Shown: positions 56,968-64,000 of the stretch, in pieces | Layout of the letters: each line of letters opens with the position of its first letter | How positions within the stretch are numbered: the first letter of the stretch is position 1 | Source of the DNA: Streptomyces sp. RFCAC02 | Lineage (GTDB): Bacteria > Actinomycetota > Actinomycetes > Streptomycetales > Streptomycetaceae | Assembly: GCF_004193175.1 (NCBI RefSeq) | Contig: NZ_SAUH01000001.1 | Coordinates: 5,489,501 to 5,553,500, forward strand | DNA: 64,000 bases | Reading direction: 5' to 3' | Position numbers and translations under genes: made by a program | The notes under the pieces: model-generated | The model's database searches: none | The model's input: the letters and a program-made list of their open reading frames with translations, nothing else | What the model was told of the DNA's origin: nothing

Positions 56968-58407
56968 TCAGGGGGTGTGGGTGTTGTGGTGGTGGGTGAT
57001 GAGGTGGTGGTACCAGTGGTAGCTGTCTTTGGGGGTGCGGGTTTGGGTGGTGTAGTCGATGTGGATGAGGCCGAAGCGTTTGGTGTAGCCGTGGGCCCAT
57101 TCGAAGTTGTCCATGAGGGACCAGGCGTAGTAGCCGCGGATGTCGATGCCGTTGTTGATGGCGTGGGTGAGGGCGGTGAGGTGGGTGTGGAGGTAGGTGA
57201 TGCGGTCGGTGTCGTGGATGCGGCCGTCGGGGCCTGGGGTGTCGCCGTGTTCGGCTGAGCCGTTCTCGGTGATGACGATGGGGGGGAGGGTGGGGTAGCG
57301 GTGTTTGAGGTCGGTGAGGAGGTCGGTGAGGGAGGAGGGGACGACGGGCCAGTCCATGGCGGTGTGGCGGACGCCGTCCTGCCAGGTTTCGGTGGCGCGG
57401 ATGTCGGTGGCGGTGCGGGTGGTGGGGTCGGGGTCCTGGTGGGGGGTGTGGGCGATGGTGATGGGCCGGTAGTAGTTGATGCCGAGGAAGTCGAGGGGGG
57501 TGGTGATGATGTCGAGGTCGCCGTCGTGGCGCCAGGTGGGGTCCTGGATGAGGGGGCCCCAGGTGTCGGTTTCGGTGGTGGGGTAGCGGTGGGCGAGGAG
57601 GGGGTCGAGCCAGATGGTGTTGTGGAGGGTTTCGGCGCGGGCGCAGGCGGCGAGGTCGGCGGGGTCGTGGGTGGCGGGCAGGAGCCGGTCGGGGTTGAGT
57701 GCGATGCCGACGTCGCCTCGGGTGGTGTCTTTGAGGATGCGGGCGGCGTGGCCGTGGGCGAGGAGGAGGTGGTGGGCGGCGGCCAGGGCGGGGGTGCCTT
57801 CGCGGGTGCCGGGGGCGTGGCGGCCGATGGCGTGGCCGACGAAGGCGGTGCAGAAGGGTTCGTTGAGGGTGAACCAGCGGCCGACGCGGTCGCCGAGGCG
57901 TTCGGCGACGATGCGGGTGTAGTCGGTGAAGGCGTCGACGGTGGAGCGGACCCGCCAGCCCCCGGTGTCTTCGAGGGCTTGGGGGAGGTCCCAGTGGTAG
58001 AGGGTGGCGGCGGGGGTGATCCCGGCGTCCAGGAGGGCGTCGACGAGGCGGTCGTAGAAGTCCAGGCCGGGGGTGTTGGCGGGGCCGGTGCCGGTGGGCT
58101 GGATACGGGGCCAGGCGATGGAGAAGCGGTAGGTGTCCAGGCCCAGGTCCTTCATCAGGGCGATGTCCTCGGGCCAGCGGTGGTAGTGGTCACAGGCCAC
58201 GTCCCCGCTCGCGCCGCCGGTGATCCGGCCCGGCCGGCGGCAGTAGGTGTCCCAGATCGACGGTCCCCGCCCGTCCTCCCCGGCCCCGCCCTCGATCTGG
58301 TAACTCGCCGTCGCCGCCCCGAAGAAGAACCCCCGCGGAAACACCGGCAGACCACCGGAAACAGAAACATCGGGGGACAGGGATCGATCCGTCTCGGATG
58401 CGCTCAT
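56968..58407 (-). CDS. GH1 beta-glucosidase
   Basis: The 479-residue family-1 glycosidase hydrolyses beta-glucosides such as cellobiose. The N-terminus FPRGFFFGAATASYQIEGG, acid/base TLNEP (Glu about 182) and nucleophile ITENG (Glu about 379) are intact, and YYAWSLMDNFEW closes the barrel. There is no signal peptide. Codon choice changes abruptly: the first 130 codons use GAG, AAG and CTG like neighbouring genes, while the rest uses GAA, AAA, CAA and NNC almost alone, so the plus strand becomes G/T-rich. This suggests a different history for the two parts. No sugar transporter is beside it. Confidence 0.95.
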   Translation of the reverse strand: MSASETDRSLSPDVSVSGGLPVFPRGFFFGAATASYQIEGGAGEDGRGPSIWDTYCRRPGRITGGASGDVACDHYHRWPEDIALMKDLGLDTYRFSIAWPRIQPTGTGPANTPGLDFYDRLVDALLDAGITPAATLYHWDLPQALEDTGGWRVRSTVDAFTDYTRIVAERLGDRVGRWFTLNEPFCTAFVGHAIGRHAPGTREGTPALAAAHHLLLAHGHAARILKDTTRGDVGIALNPDRLLPATHDPADLAACARAETLHNTIWLDPLLAHRYPTTETDTWGPLIQDPTWRHDGDLDIITTPLDFLGINYYRPITIAHTPHQDPDPTTRTATDIRATETWQDGVRHTAMDWPVVPSSLTDLLTDLKHRYPTLPPIVITENGSAEHGDTPGPDGRIHDTDRITYLHTHLTALTHAINNGIDIRGYYAWSLMDNFEWAHGYTKRFGLIHIDYTTQTRTPKDSYHWYHHLITHHHNTHTP

Positions 58408-58441
58408 GGAGTCGTGCAGCCCTCATCGTCGTGTGCGTGGC

Positions 58442-58485
58442 CCGGTGGGCTCCCGCCGGCGGCTCCGGCGGCGGGAGCCCACCGG
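58442..58485 (-). terminator. Strong hairpin after bioD, before GH1
   Basis: A perfect 17-bp inverted repeat (left arm 58442-58458, right arm 58469-58485) with a 10-base loop lies between the bioD stop and the GH1 start. It most likely terminates the biotin operon. It lies about 35 bases upstream of the GH1 start, so it could also act as an mRNA leader element. Confidence 0.8.
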
Positions 58486-58582
58486 ATGGCAGCAGTATCA
58501 CCGCCCGTTCTCTCCCGGAACAGGGCCATTCGTCAGTCGCAGGGAAACCGTGATCATCAACCACTCCACGGTCCCCCGCCGT

Positions 58583-59335
58583 TCACACCGGGTGATCGCC
58601 GTCGGTCGCCGGCGGGCGCCAGGTCCCGCCGAGCGCCGGCGCGAGCCACGACGCCGCGCACGCCCGGAAGACGGCGGGCGACAGCGCGCCCGCACCCTCC
58701 GGGACCGCGCCGAGCAGCGGGACGCCCGTCACACGCGGCAGGTCGGTCAGGTTGCACCGCTCGGCCAGCCCCGGGCGCGCCGGCCAGCGGCCCACCACCG
58801 TGCCGGGGCAGGTCAGGCCCCGCGCGCGCAGCGCCTCGGCGGTGAGCGCGGCCGTGTTGAGCGTGCCGAGCCCCGCCGCCGCCACGACCAGGACCGGCGC
58901 GCCGAGGAGCGCCGCCACGTCGGCGACGGTGGCGCCCTCGTCGTCGAACCGGACCAGGAGCCCGCCCGCGCCCTCGACCAGCACCAGGTCGTGCTCCGCC
59001 GCGAGACCGGCCGCCGTCTTCGCCACGACGGCCGTGGCGACGGGCGGCAGCCCGCAGCGCCGGGCCGCCGTCGCCGGGGCCAGCGGTTCGGGGTAGCGGA
59101 CCAGTTCGGCCGCGGTCAGCGGGCCGGCGAGCCGGGCCGTCTCCGCCACGTCGCCCGGCTCGCCCGCCGCGATCCCCGTCTGCGCCGGTTTCAGCACCGC
59201 GACCGTCCGGCCGTGCGCCCGGGCCACGGCCGCGAGAGCGGCGGTGACGATCGTCTTGCCGATCTCCGTCCCGGTGCCGCTGACCACGAGCACCTCGCCG
59301 GGCCGCTCCCGCGTCGCCGTCCCGTCCGCCGTCAT
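58583..59335 (-). CDS. bioD: Dethiobiotin synthetase
   Basis: The 250-residue ATP-dependent enzyme closes the ureido ring of dethiobiotin. It has the Walker A-type [18 protein letters not shown] (about 16-33), LKPAQTG and [11 protein letters not shown] 59335 overlaps the bioA stop. It is the last gene of bioBAD. Confidence 0.94.
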   Translation of the reverse strand: MTADGTATRERPGEVLVVSGTGTEIGKTIVTAALAAVARAHGRTVAVLKPAQTGIAAGEPGDVAETARLAGPLTAAELVRYPEPLAPATAARRCGLPPVATAVVAKTAAGLAAEHDLVLVEGAGGLLVRFDDEGATVADVAALLGAPVLVVAAAGLGTLNTAALTAEALRARGLTCPGTVVGRWPARPGLAERCNLTDLPRVTGVPLLGAVPEGAGALSPAVFRACAASWLAPALGGTWRPPATDGDHPV

Positions 59336-60660
59336 CCGGCCACCGCCGCCTTCCGCATCGCCGCGCAGATCGCCGCCAGGTCGTCGTCGTCCGTGACGTA
59401 CGGGGGCATCGTGTAGATCAGGTCGCCGAACGGCCGCAGCCACACGCCCGCCTCCACCGCCGCCCGGGTCGCCGCGGCCATGTCCACCGGGTGGTCGAGC
59501 TGGATGACCCCGATCGCGCCGAGCACCCGCACGTCCCGCACCCCGGGCAGACCGGCGGCCGGGGCCAGCCCGGCCCGCAGCGCCGACTCGATCCCCCGGA
59601 CCCGCTGCACCAGGTCCTGGCCGAGCAGCAGGTCGATCGAGGCGTTCGCCACGGCGGCGGCGAGCGGGTTCCCCATGAACGTCGGGCCGTGCGCGAGCAC
59701 CGGCACCTCGCCCCGCGAGATGCCGGCGGCGACCCGCTCGGTGCACAGCGCGGCCGCCATCGACAGATAGCCGCCCGTCATCGCCTTGCCGACGCACATC
59801 ACGTCGGGGGCGACCCCGGCGTGGTCCGCCGCGAAGAACGCGCCGGTCCGCCCGAATCCGGTCGCGATCTCGTCGAACACGAGCAGCACCCCGTGCTCGT
59901 CGCACGCCTCCCGCAGGACCCGCAGGTAGCCGGGGGAGTGGAACCGCATGCCGCCAGCGTTCTGCACCACCGGCTCCACGATCACGGCGGCCGTCTCGTG
60001 GGCGTGGCGCGCGATCAGCTCCCGCAGCCCCGCCGCGTACGCCGCCTCGACGGGGGCCTCGAAGCCCGCCGGCGGCACGTCGGCGAAGATCTGCCGCGGC
60101 AGGGCGCCCGACCACAGGGCGTGCATGCCGCCGTCCGGGTCGCACACCGACATGGGGTGCCAGGTGTCGCCGTGGTAGCCGCCCCGCCAGGTGATCAGCC
60201 GCCGCTTCTCCGGCCGGCCGGCCGAGCGCCAGAACTGGAGGCACATCTTCAGCGCGACCTCCACGGACACCGAGCCCGAGTCCGCGAGGAAGACGTGCCG
60301 CAGCGGCGCGGGCGTCACGGCCACCAGGCGTTCCGCGAGCCTGATCGCGGGCTCGTGGGTGAGGCCGCCGAACATCACATGGCTCATCCGGCGGAGCTGC
60401 CCGGTCACCGCCGCGTCGAGCGCGGGGTGGCCGTAGCCGTGGACGGCCGACCACCAGGAGGCCATGCCGTCGATCAGCTCCCGCCGGCCGTGCTCCTCGC
60501 GCGCCAGCCGCAGCCGCACCCCGGAGGCCGACTCGACCAGCAGCGGCGGCACCGTGCCAGGCATCGGGCCGTACGGGTGCCAGACGTGCCGGCGGTCCAG
60601 GTCGAGCAGCTCCGGCAGACCGGGCGGACCTGACGGGACACCGGGGAGGCGGTCAGGCAT
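59332..60660 (-). CDS. bioA: Adenosylmethionine-8-amino-7-oxononanoate aminotransferase
   Basis: The 442-residue PLP aminotransferase converts KAPA to DAPA using SAM as amino donor. [47 protein letters not shown] and the PLP-lysine [14 protein letters not shown] are present in family order. ATG 60660 overlaps the end of bioB by eight bases, and the stop overlaps bioD. Confidence 0.95.
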   Translation of the reverse strand: MPDRLPGVPSGPPGLPELLDLDRRHVWHPYGPMPGTVPPLLVESASGVRLRLAREEHGRRELIDGMASWWSAVHGYGHPALDAAVTGQLRRMSHVMFGGLTHEPAIRLAERLVAVTPAPLRHVFLADSGSVSVEVALKMCLQFWRSAGRPEKRRLITWRGGYHGDTWHPMSVCDPDGGMHALWSGALPRQIFADVPPAGFEAPVEAAYAAGLRELIARHAHETAAVIVEPVVQNAGGMRFHSPGYLRVLREACDEHGVLLVFDEIATGFGRTGAFFAADHAGVAPDVMCVGKAMTGGYLSMAAALCTERVAAGISRGEVPVLAHGPTFMGNPLAAAVANASIDLLLGQDLVQRVRGIESALRAGLAPAAGLPGVRDVRVLGAIGVIQLDHPVDMAAATRAAVEAGVWLRPFGDLIYTMPPYVTDDDDLAAICAAMRKAAVAG

Positions 60661-61714
60661 TCGGGGGCAGCTCCGTGCCGGCACCGCGCCGCCGTACCGC
60701 GACCCGCTCCCGCCGGTGGGGCGGCAGGGTCGGCCGCTCGGCGCCCTCCACCTCGAAGCCGGCGTCCGCGATCATCTCCAGGTCGGCGCGGCCCGCCTGC
60801 CCCTCACTCGTCAGGTAGTCGCCGAGGAAGAGCGAGTTCGCCAGGTGCAGGGCGAGCGGCTGGAGCGACCGCAGGTGCACCTCACGCCCGGCCCCGACCC
60901 GCACCTCGGCGTCCGGGCACACGAACCGCACCATCGCGAGGATGCGCAGCGCGCGCTGCGGCGTCAGCTCCCAGCGGCCCGCGAGCGGCGTGCCGTCGAA
61001 CGGGAGGAGGAAGTTCACGGGCACCGAGTCCGGGTCGAGCGCGCGCAGCGCGAACACCACGTCGACGAGGTCGTCGTCGCTCTCGCCCATGCCCGCGATC
61101 AGCCCCGAGCAGGGGGAGAGGCCGGCGTCGCGCGCCGTTTCCACGGTCGCCACCCGGTCGGCGAAGCCGTGCGTCGTGCAGATGTCCCCGTAGGCCGCCT
61201 CGGAGGTGTTGAGGTTGTGGTTGTACGCGTCGGCGCCGCACTCCCGCAGCCGCCGGGCCTGGCCGTCCGTCAGGAGCCCGAGGCACGCGCAGACCTCCAC
61301 GCCGGCGTGCCGCTCGCGGATCGCGGCGATCGTCGCCGACACCCGTTCCACGTCGCGGTCGGTCGGCCCGCGCCCGCTGGCGACCAGGCACACGCGTTTG
61401 GCTCCGCCGGCGACCCCGGCGCTCGCCGCGTCCGCCGCCGCCTCCGGCTTCAGCCAGGTGTACGTCAGCACGCCGGCGTCGGAGCCGAGGCGCTGCGAGC
61501 AGTACGAGCAGTCCTCCGGGCACAGGCCCGACTTGAGGTTCACCAGGTAGTTGAGCTTCACCCGGCGCCCGAAGAAGTGGCGGCGCACCTTCCCCGCCGC
61601 GGCGATCACGTCCAGCAGGGCGTCGTCGTCCGTGGAAAGGACGGCGAGCGCCTCGTCACGGGTGGGCGGTTCGCGGCGCAGACCCTTGTCCACGAGGGTG
61701 CTCAGCAGATCCAT
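60653..61714 (-). CDS. bioB: Biotin synthase
   Basis: The 353-residue radical-SAM enzyme inserts sulphur into dethiobiotin. It has the cluster motif CPEDCSYC (about 67-74), [13 protein letters not shown] and the C-terminal [17 protein letters not shown] at 61714 leads the operon bioB-bioA-bioD. bioF is divergent across 186 bases, which probably hold a shared control site I cannot name. Confidence 0.96.
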   Translation of the reverse strand: MDLLSTLVDKGLRREPPTRDEALAVLSTDDDALLDVIAAAGKVRRHFFGRRVKLNYLVNLKSGLCPEDCSYCSQRLGSDAGVLTYTWLKPEAAADAASAGVAGGAKRVCLVASGRGPTDRDVERVSATIAAIRERHAGVEVCACLGLLTDGQARRLRECGADAYNHNLNTSEAAYGDICTTHGFADRVATVETARDAGLSPCSGLIAGMGESDDDLVDVVFALRALDPDSVPVNFLLPFDGTPLAGRWELTPQRALRILAMVRFVCPDAEVRVGAGREVHLRSLQPLALHLANSLFLGDYLTSEGQAGRADLEMIADAGFEVEGAERPTLPPHRRERVAVRRRGAGTELPPNA

Positions 61715-61900
61715 GGTGACGATCCTTGCCCAGCCGGACGAGCGCCGAAAAGGAGGAAACCTCCAAAGCGCGGGATCCGACTGTGTCCATGGCCGCCTGT
61801 CGGGGCAGGTGACGCAGGCACTAGGTTTTATGCGCATCCCACAATGGGTGGTCCGTGTCCGGCCCGCCCGTGTCCCGGGCCGTCGGGAGGCGTCCACGAC

Positions 61901-63073
61901 ATGCGCGACCAGGACCGCCCCGGGCGGGTCTTCGACTGGCTGGACGCCGCCCACGAGGACCGCGCCCGCGCCGGACTCGTCCGCGAGCTGCGCCCCCGGC
62001 CACCGGACGGCGGGCTGCTCGACCTCGCGGGCAACGACTACCTCGCCCTCGGCCGGCACCCCGAGGTCACCGCCGCCGCCGCGGACGCCGCCCGGCGCTG
62101 GGGCGCCGGCGCCGGCGCCTCGCGCCTCGTGACCGGCACGACCGAGCTGCATGTCGAACTGGAGCGGGAACTGGCCGCGTTCTGCGGCTTCGAGGCGGCC
62201 CTCGTCCTGTCCTCCGGCTACGCGGCGAACCTCGCCGTCCTCACGTCGCTCGCCGGCCGCGGCACGCACGTCGTGTCGGACGCCGGCAACCACGCCTCCC
62301 TCATCGACGGCTGCCGCCTCTCCCGCGCCGACGTCACCGTCGTCCCGCACGCGGACACCGCGGCCTTCCGCGCCGCGCTCGACGGCCGCGCGGGCCGGGC
62401 GCTGGCGGTGACCGACGCCGTGTTCTCGGTGGACGGCAACGCCGCGCCGCTGGCCGGCCTCGCCGCCGTGTGCCGGGAACGCGGCGCGGCGCTCGTCGCG
62501 GACGACGCCCACGGCCTCGGCGTCCTCGGCCCCGGGGGGCGGGGCACGGTGGCCGCGGCCGGGCTCGCGGGCGCGCCGGACGTCGTGGCGACCGTGACCC
62601 TCTCCAAGGCGCTGGGCAGCCAGGGCGGCGCGGTCCTCGGCCCGGCGCGCGTGATCCGCCACCTGGTCAACACCGCCCGTACCGTCATCTTCGACACCGG
62701 CCTCGCGCCCGCGGCGGCGGGCGCCGCGCTCGCCGCGCTGCGCGTGCTGCGCCGTGAACCGGGGCGCCCCGCCGCCGTCCGCGCCGCCGCCCTGGGCATC
62801 CACCGGCGGCTGGCCGGTCTCGGTGCCACCGCTCCGGACGCCGCCGTCGTCTCCGTGCCCGCTCCGTCGCCGGACGCGGCGGTCCGCTGGGCGGCGGACT
62901 GCCGCGCGGCGGGCGTAGCCGTCGGCTGTTTCCGCCCGCCGTCCGTGCCGGACGGCGTCGCCCGGCTGCGGCTGACGGCCCGCGCCGACCTGACGGCGGA
63001 CCTGCTGGACCGCGCTGCGGCCGTCGTGCTCGCCGCCGCCCCGGACGGCCCGGCGGGTGTCGAACCCGGCTGA
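61901..63073 (+). CDS. bioF: 8-amino-7-oxononanoate synthase
   Basis: The 390-residue PLP enzyme joins pimeloyl thioester with alanine. [44 protein letters not shown] and the PLP-lysine [12 protein letters not shown] are present. ATG at 61901 has GGGAGG ten bases upstream. Together with the divergent bioBAD it gives the late biotin pathway; no bioC or bioH is visible, so the pimeloyl source lies elsewhere. Confidence 0.95.
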   Translation: MRDQDRPGRVFDWLDAAHEDRARAGLVRELRPRPPDGGLLDLAGNDYLALGRHPEVTAAAADAARRWGAGAGASRLVTGTTELHVELERELAAFCGFEAALVLSSGYAANLAVLTSLAGRGTHVVSDAGNHASLIDGCRLSRADVTVVPHADTAAFRAALDGRAGRALAVTDAVFSVDGNAAPLAGLAAVCRERGAALVADDAHGLGVLGPGGRGTVAAAGLAGAPDVVATVTLSKALGSQGGAVLGPARVIRHLVNTARTVIFDTGLAPAAAGAALAALRVLRREPGRPAAVRAAALGIHRRLAGLGATAPDAAVVSVPAPSPDAAVRWAADCRAAGVAVGCFRPPSVPDGVARLRLTARADLTADLLDRAAAVVLAAAPDGPAGVEPG

Positions 63074-63281
63074 GACCGGTCACGGCGGCGTCCGTCGTGC
63101 GGCCGCGAGGCGTCGCGGACCGCTTCTCCCGCCGCACCGTGCCCCGGCGTCCCCGGCGGTGCGCGCCGCTGAGCGTCGGCGTGAACCGCCCTACCGCTCC
63201 CGCGTGCGTTACGTTGGGCCCGCACCCGTGATACAGGACGTGACACACGGCGTGGGACGACGGACGGCAGGAGCTGATCTT

Positions 63282-64000
63282 GTGACGGACGACGCGGCGA
63301 CCCCCGGTGGACCCATCTCGAAGATCGACCGGAGCGTGCCCCACTCCGCCCGCATCTGGAACTACTGGCTCGGCGGCACCGACAACTACGACGTGGACCG
63401 CGCCGCCGGCGACGCGTACTGCGAGGCGTTCCCCGGCATCGTGCACGTCGCCCGCGCGTCCCGCCACTTCCTCGCCCGCTCGATCCGCTACCTCGCCCAG
63501 GACGCCGGGGTGCGGCAGTTCCTCGACGTGGGCACGGGGCTGCCGACGGCCGACAACACGCACCAGATCGCGCAGCGCGTGGCGCCGGAGTCCCGCGTCG
63601 TGTACGTGGACAACGACCCGCTCGTCCTCCTCCACGCGCACGCCCTGCTGACCTCGGCCCCCGAGGGCGTCACCGAGTACCTGGAGGCCGACCTCCGGGA
63701 CCCGGCGGGCATCCTCGCCGCGGCCGGCGGGACGCTCGACCTGACACGCCCCGTCGGACTGATCCTGAGCGGCATCCTCGGCCACATCGAGACCTACGAG
63801 GAGGCCCGCGACATCGTCCGGCGCCTCATGGCGGGGCTGCCGTCCGGCAGCTACCTCTCCCTGAACGAGGGCACCGACACCGATCCCGAGTACCTCCGCG
63901 CCCAGAACGCCTACAACGCGTCGGGCGCCGAGCCCTACCGGCTGCGGCCCCTGCACGAGATCGAGGGCTTCTTCGACGGGCTCGACCTCGTGCCGCCCGG
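63282..64000 (+). CDS. DUF574-type SAM-dependent methyltransferase (cut by window end)
   Basis: The 5' 719 bases of a methyltransferase gene are present and continue beyond the window. It has PHSARIWNYWLGGTDNYDVD, the SAM-binding FLDVGTGLPTADNTHQ and VVYVDNDPLVLLHAHAL. It is a paralog of the protein at 39868-40680. GTG at 63282 follows CAGGAG. Confidence 0.9.
   Translation, partial: MTDDAATPGGPISKIDRSVPHSARIWNYWLGGTDNYDVDRAAGDAYCEAFPGIVHVARASRHFLARSIRYLAQDAGVRQFLDVGTGLPTADNTHQIAQRVAPESRVVYVDNDPLVLLHAHALLTSAPEGVTEYLEADLRDPAGILAAAGGTLDLTRPVGLILSGILGHIETYEEARDIVRRLMAGLPSGSYLSLNEGTDTDPEYLRAQNAYNASGAEPYRLRPLHEIEGFFDGLDLVPP

Noticed and set aside
57301..58845. Gly/Val-rich open frame opposite the GH1 gene
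   Set aside because: It is the mirror of the C-rich GH1 codons; GH1 has both catalytic motifs and the mirror product is low-complexity.

Overview
The window is high-GC actinobacterial chromosome and reads as Streptomyces or a close relative. The grounds are a strong G/C third-codon bias, many GTG starts, ATGA/GTGA-coupled operons, RsbW-like ATP-binding proteins, two DUF574-type methyltransferases, a CvnA-like sensor kinase, a hopanoid gene set and a ZTP riboswitch ahead of glyA. I see no phage, IS element, CRISPR array, rRNA or tRNA. Gene order suggests ordinary chromosome with accessory insertions.

Layout: 0.1-3.6 kb holds a PfkB sugar kinase, dodecin, riboswitch-controlled glyA and endonuclease V. 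At 3.7-7.5 kb lies a two-gene unit that I consider the most interesting item. A 125-residue alpha-helical protein ends in a RHIM-like motif, and directly downstream is a 1119-residue NB-ARC/TPR receptor that starts with a matching motif. This is the architecture of the bacterial amyloid-signalling (BASS) NLR/BELL pairs, a presumed immune or cell-death switch. At 7.7-20.2 kb follow a thiolase with a FadB-like protein whose active sites look degraded, Tex, an acyl-ACP desaturase behind a double palindromic operator, an ABC-F protein, an ABC exporter and two serine-kinase-like ATP-binding proteins.

The lipid region (20.2-32.7 kb) starts with idi. It continues with a tightly overlapping set: CDP-alcohol phosphotransferase, nucleotidyltransferase, glycerol-1-phosphate dehydrogenase-like enzyme, second CDP-alcohol phosphotransferase, glycosyltransferase, and an ABC-2 permease/ATPase pair of the teichoic-acid or O-antigen export type. 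Then come hpnC, hpnD, hpnE and a polyprenyl diphosphate synthase, which make squalene. The squalene-hopene cyclase that would normally follow is absent here. The first block looks like synthesis and export of a phospho-polyol lipid or polymer.

32.7-44.8 kb carries an AlkB-like oxygenase, a lone CvnA-type sensor kinase, a GAF protein, metG, a PAS-GGDEF-EAL protein coupled to a methyltransferase, a secreted Rpf/LysM/M23 cell-wall hydrolase, and a divergent PAP2 phosphatase and fatty-acid-hydroxylase-like pair. 44.8-54.2 kb is a glycan-use locus: DUF2264 protein, 2-hydroxyacid dehydrogenase, MalG/MalF-type permeases and a binding lipoprotein, divergent from a heparinase-like lyase and a DeoR/LacI hybrid regulator, with direct repeats between them. 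The end has a metallo-beta-lactamase-fold protein, DUF3140, an HhH glycosylase-like protein, a GH1 beta-glucosidase with an abrupt codon-use change, bioDAB divergent from bioF, and a truncated second DUF574 methyltransferase.
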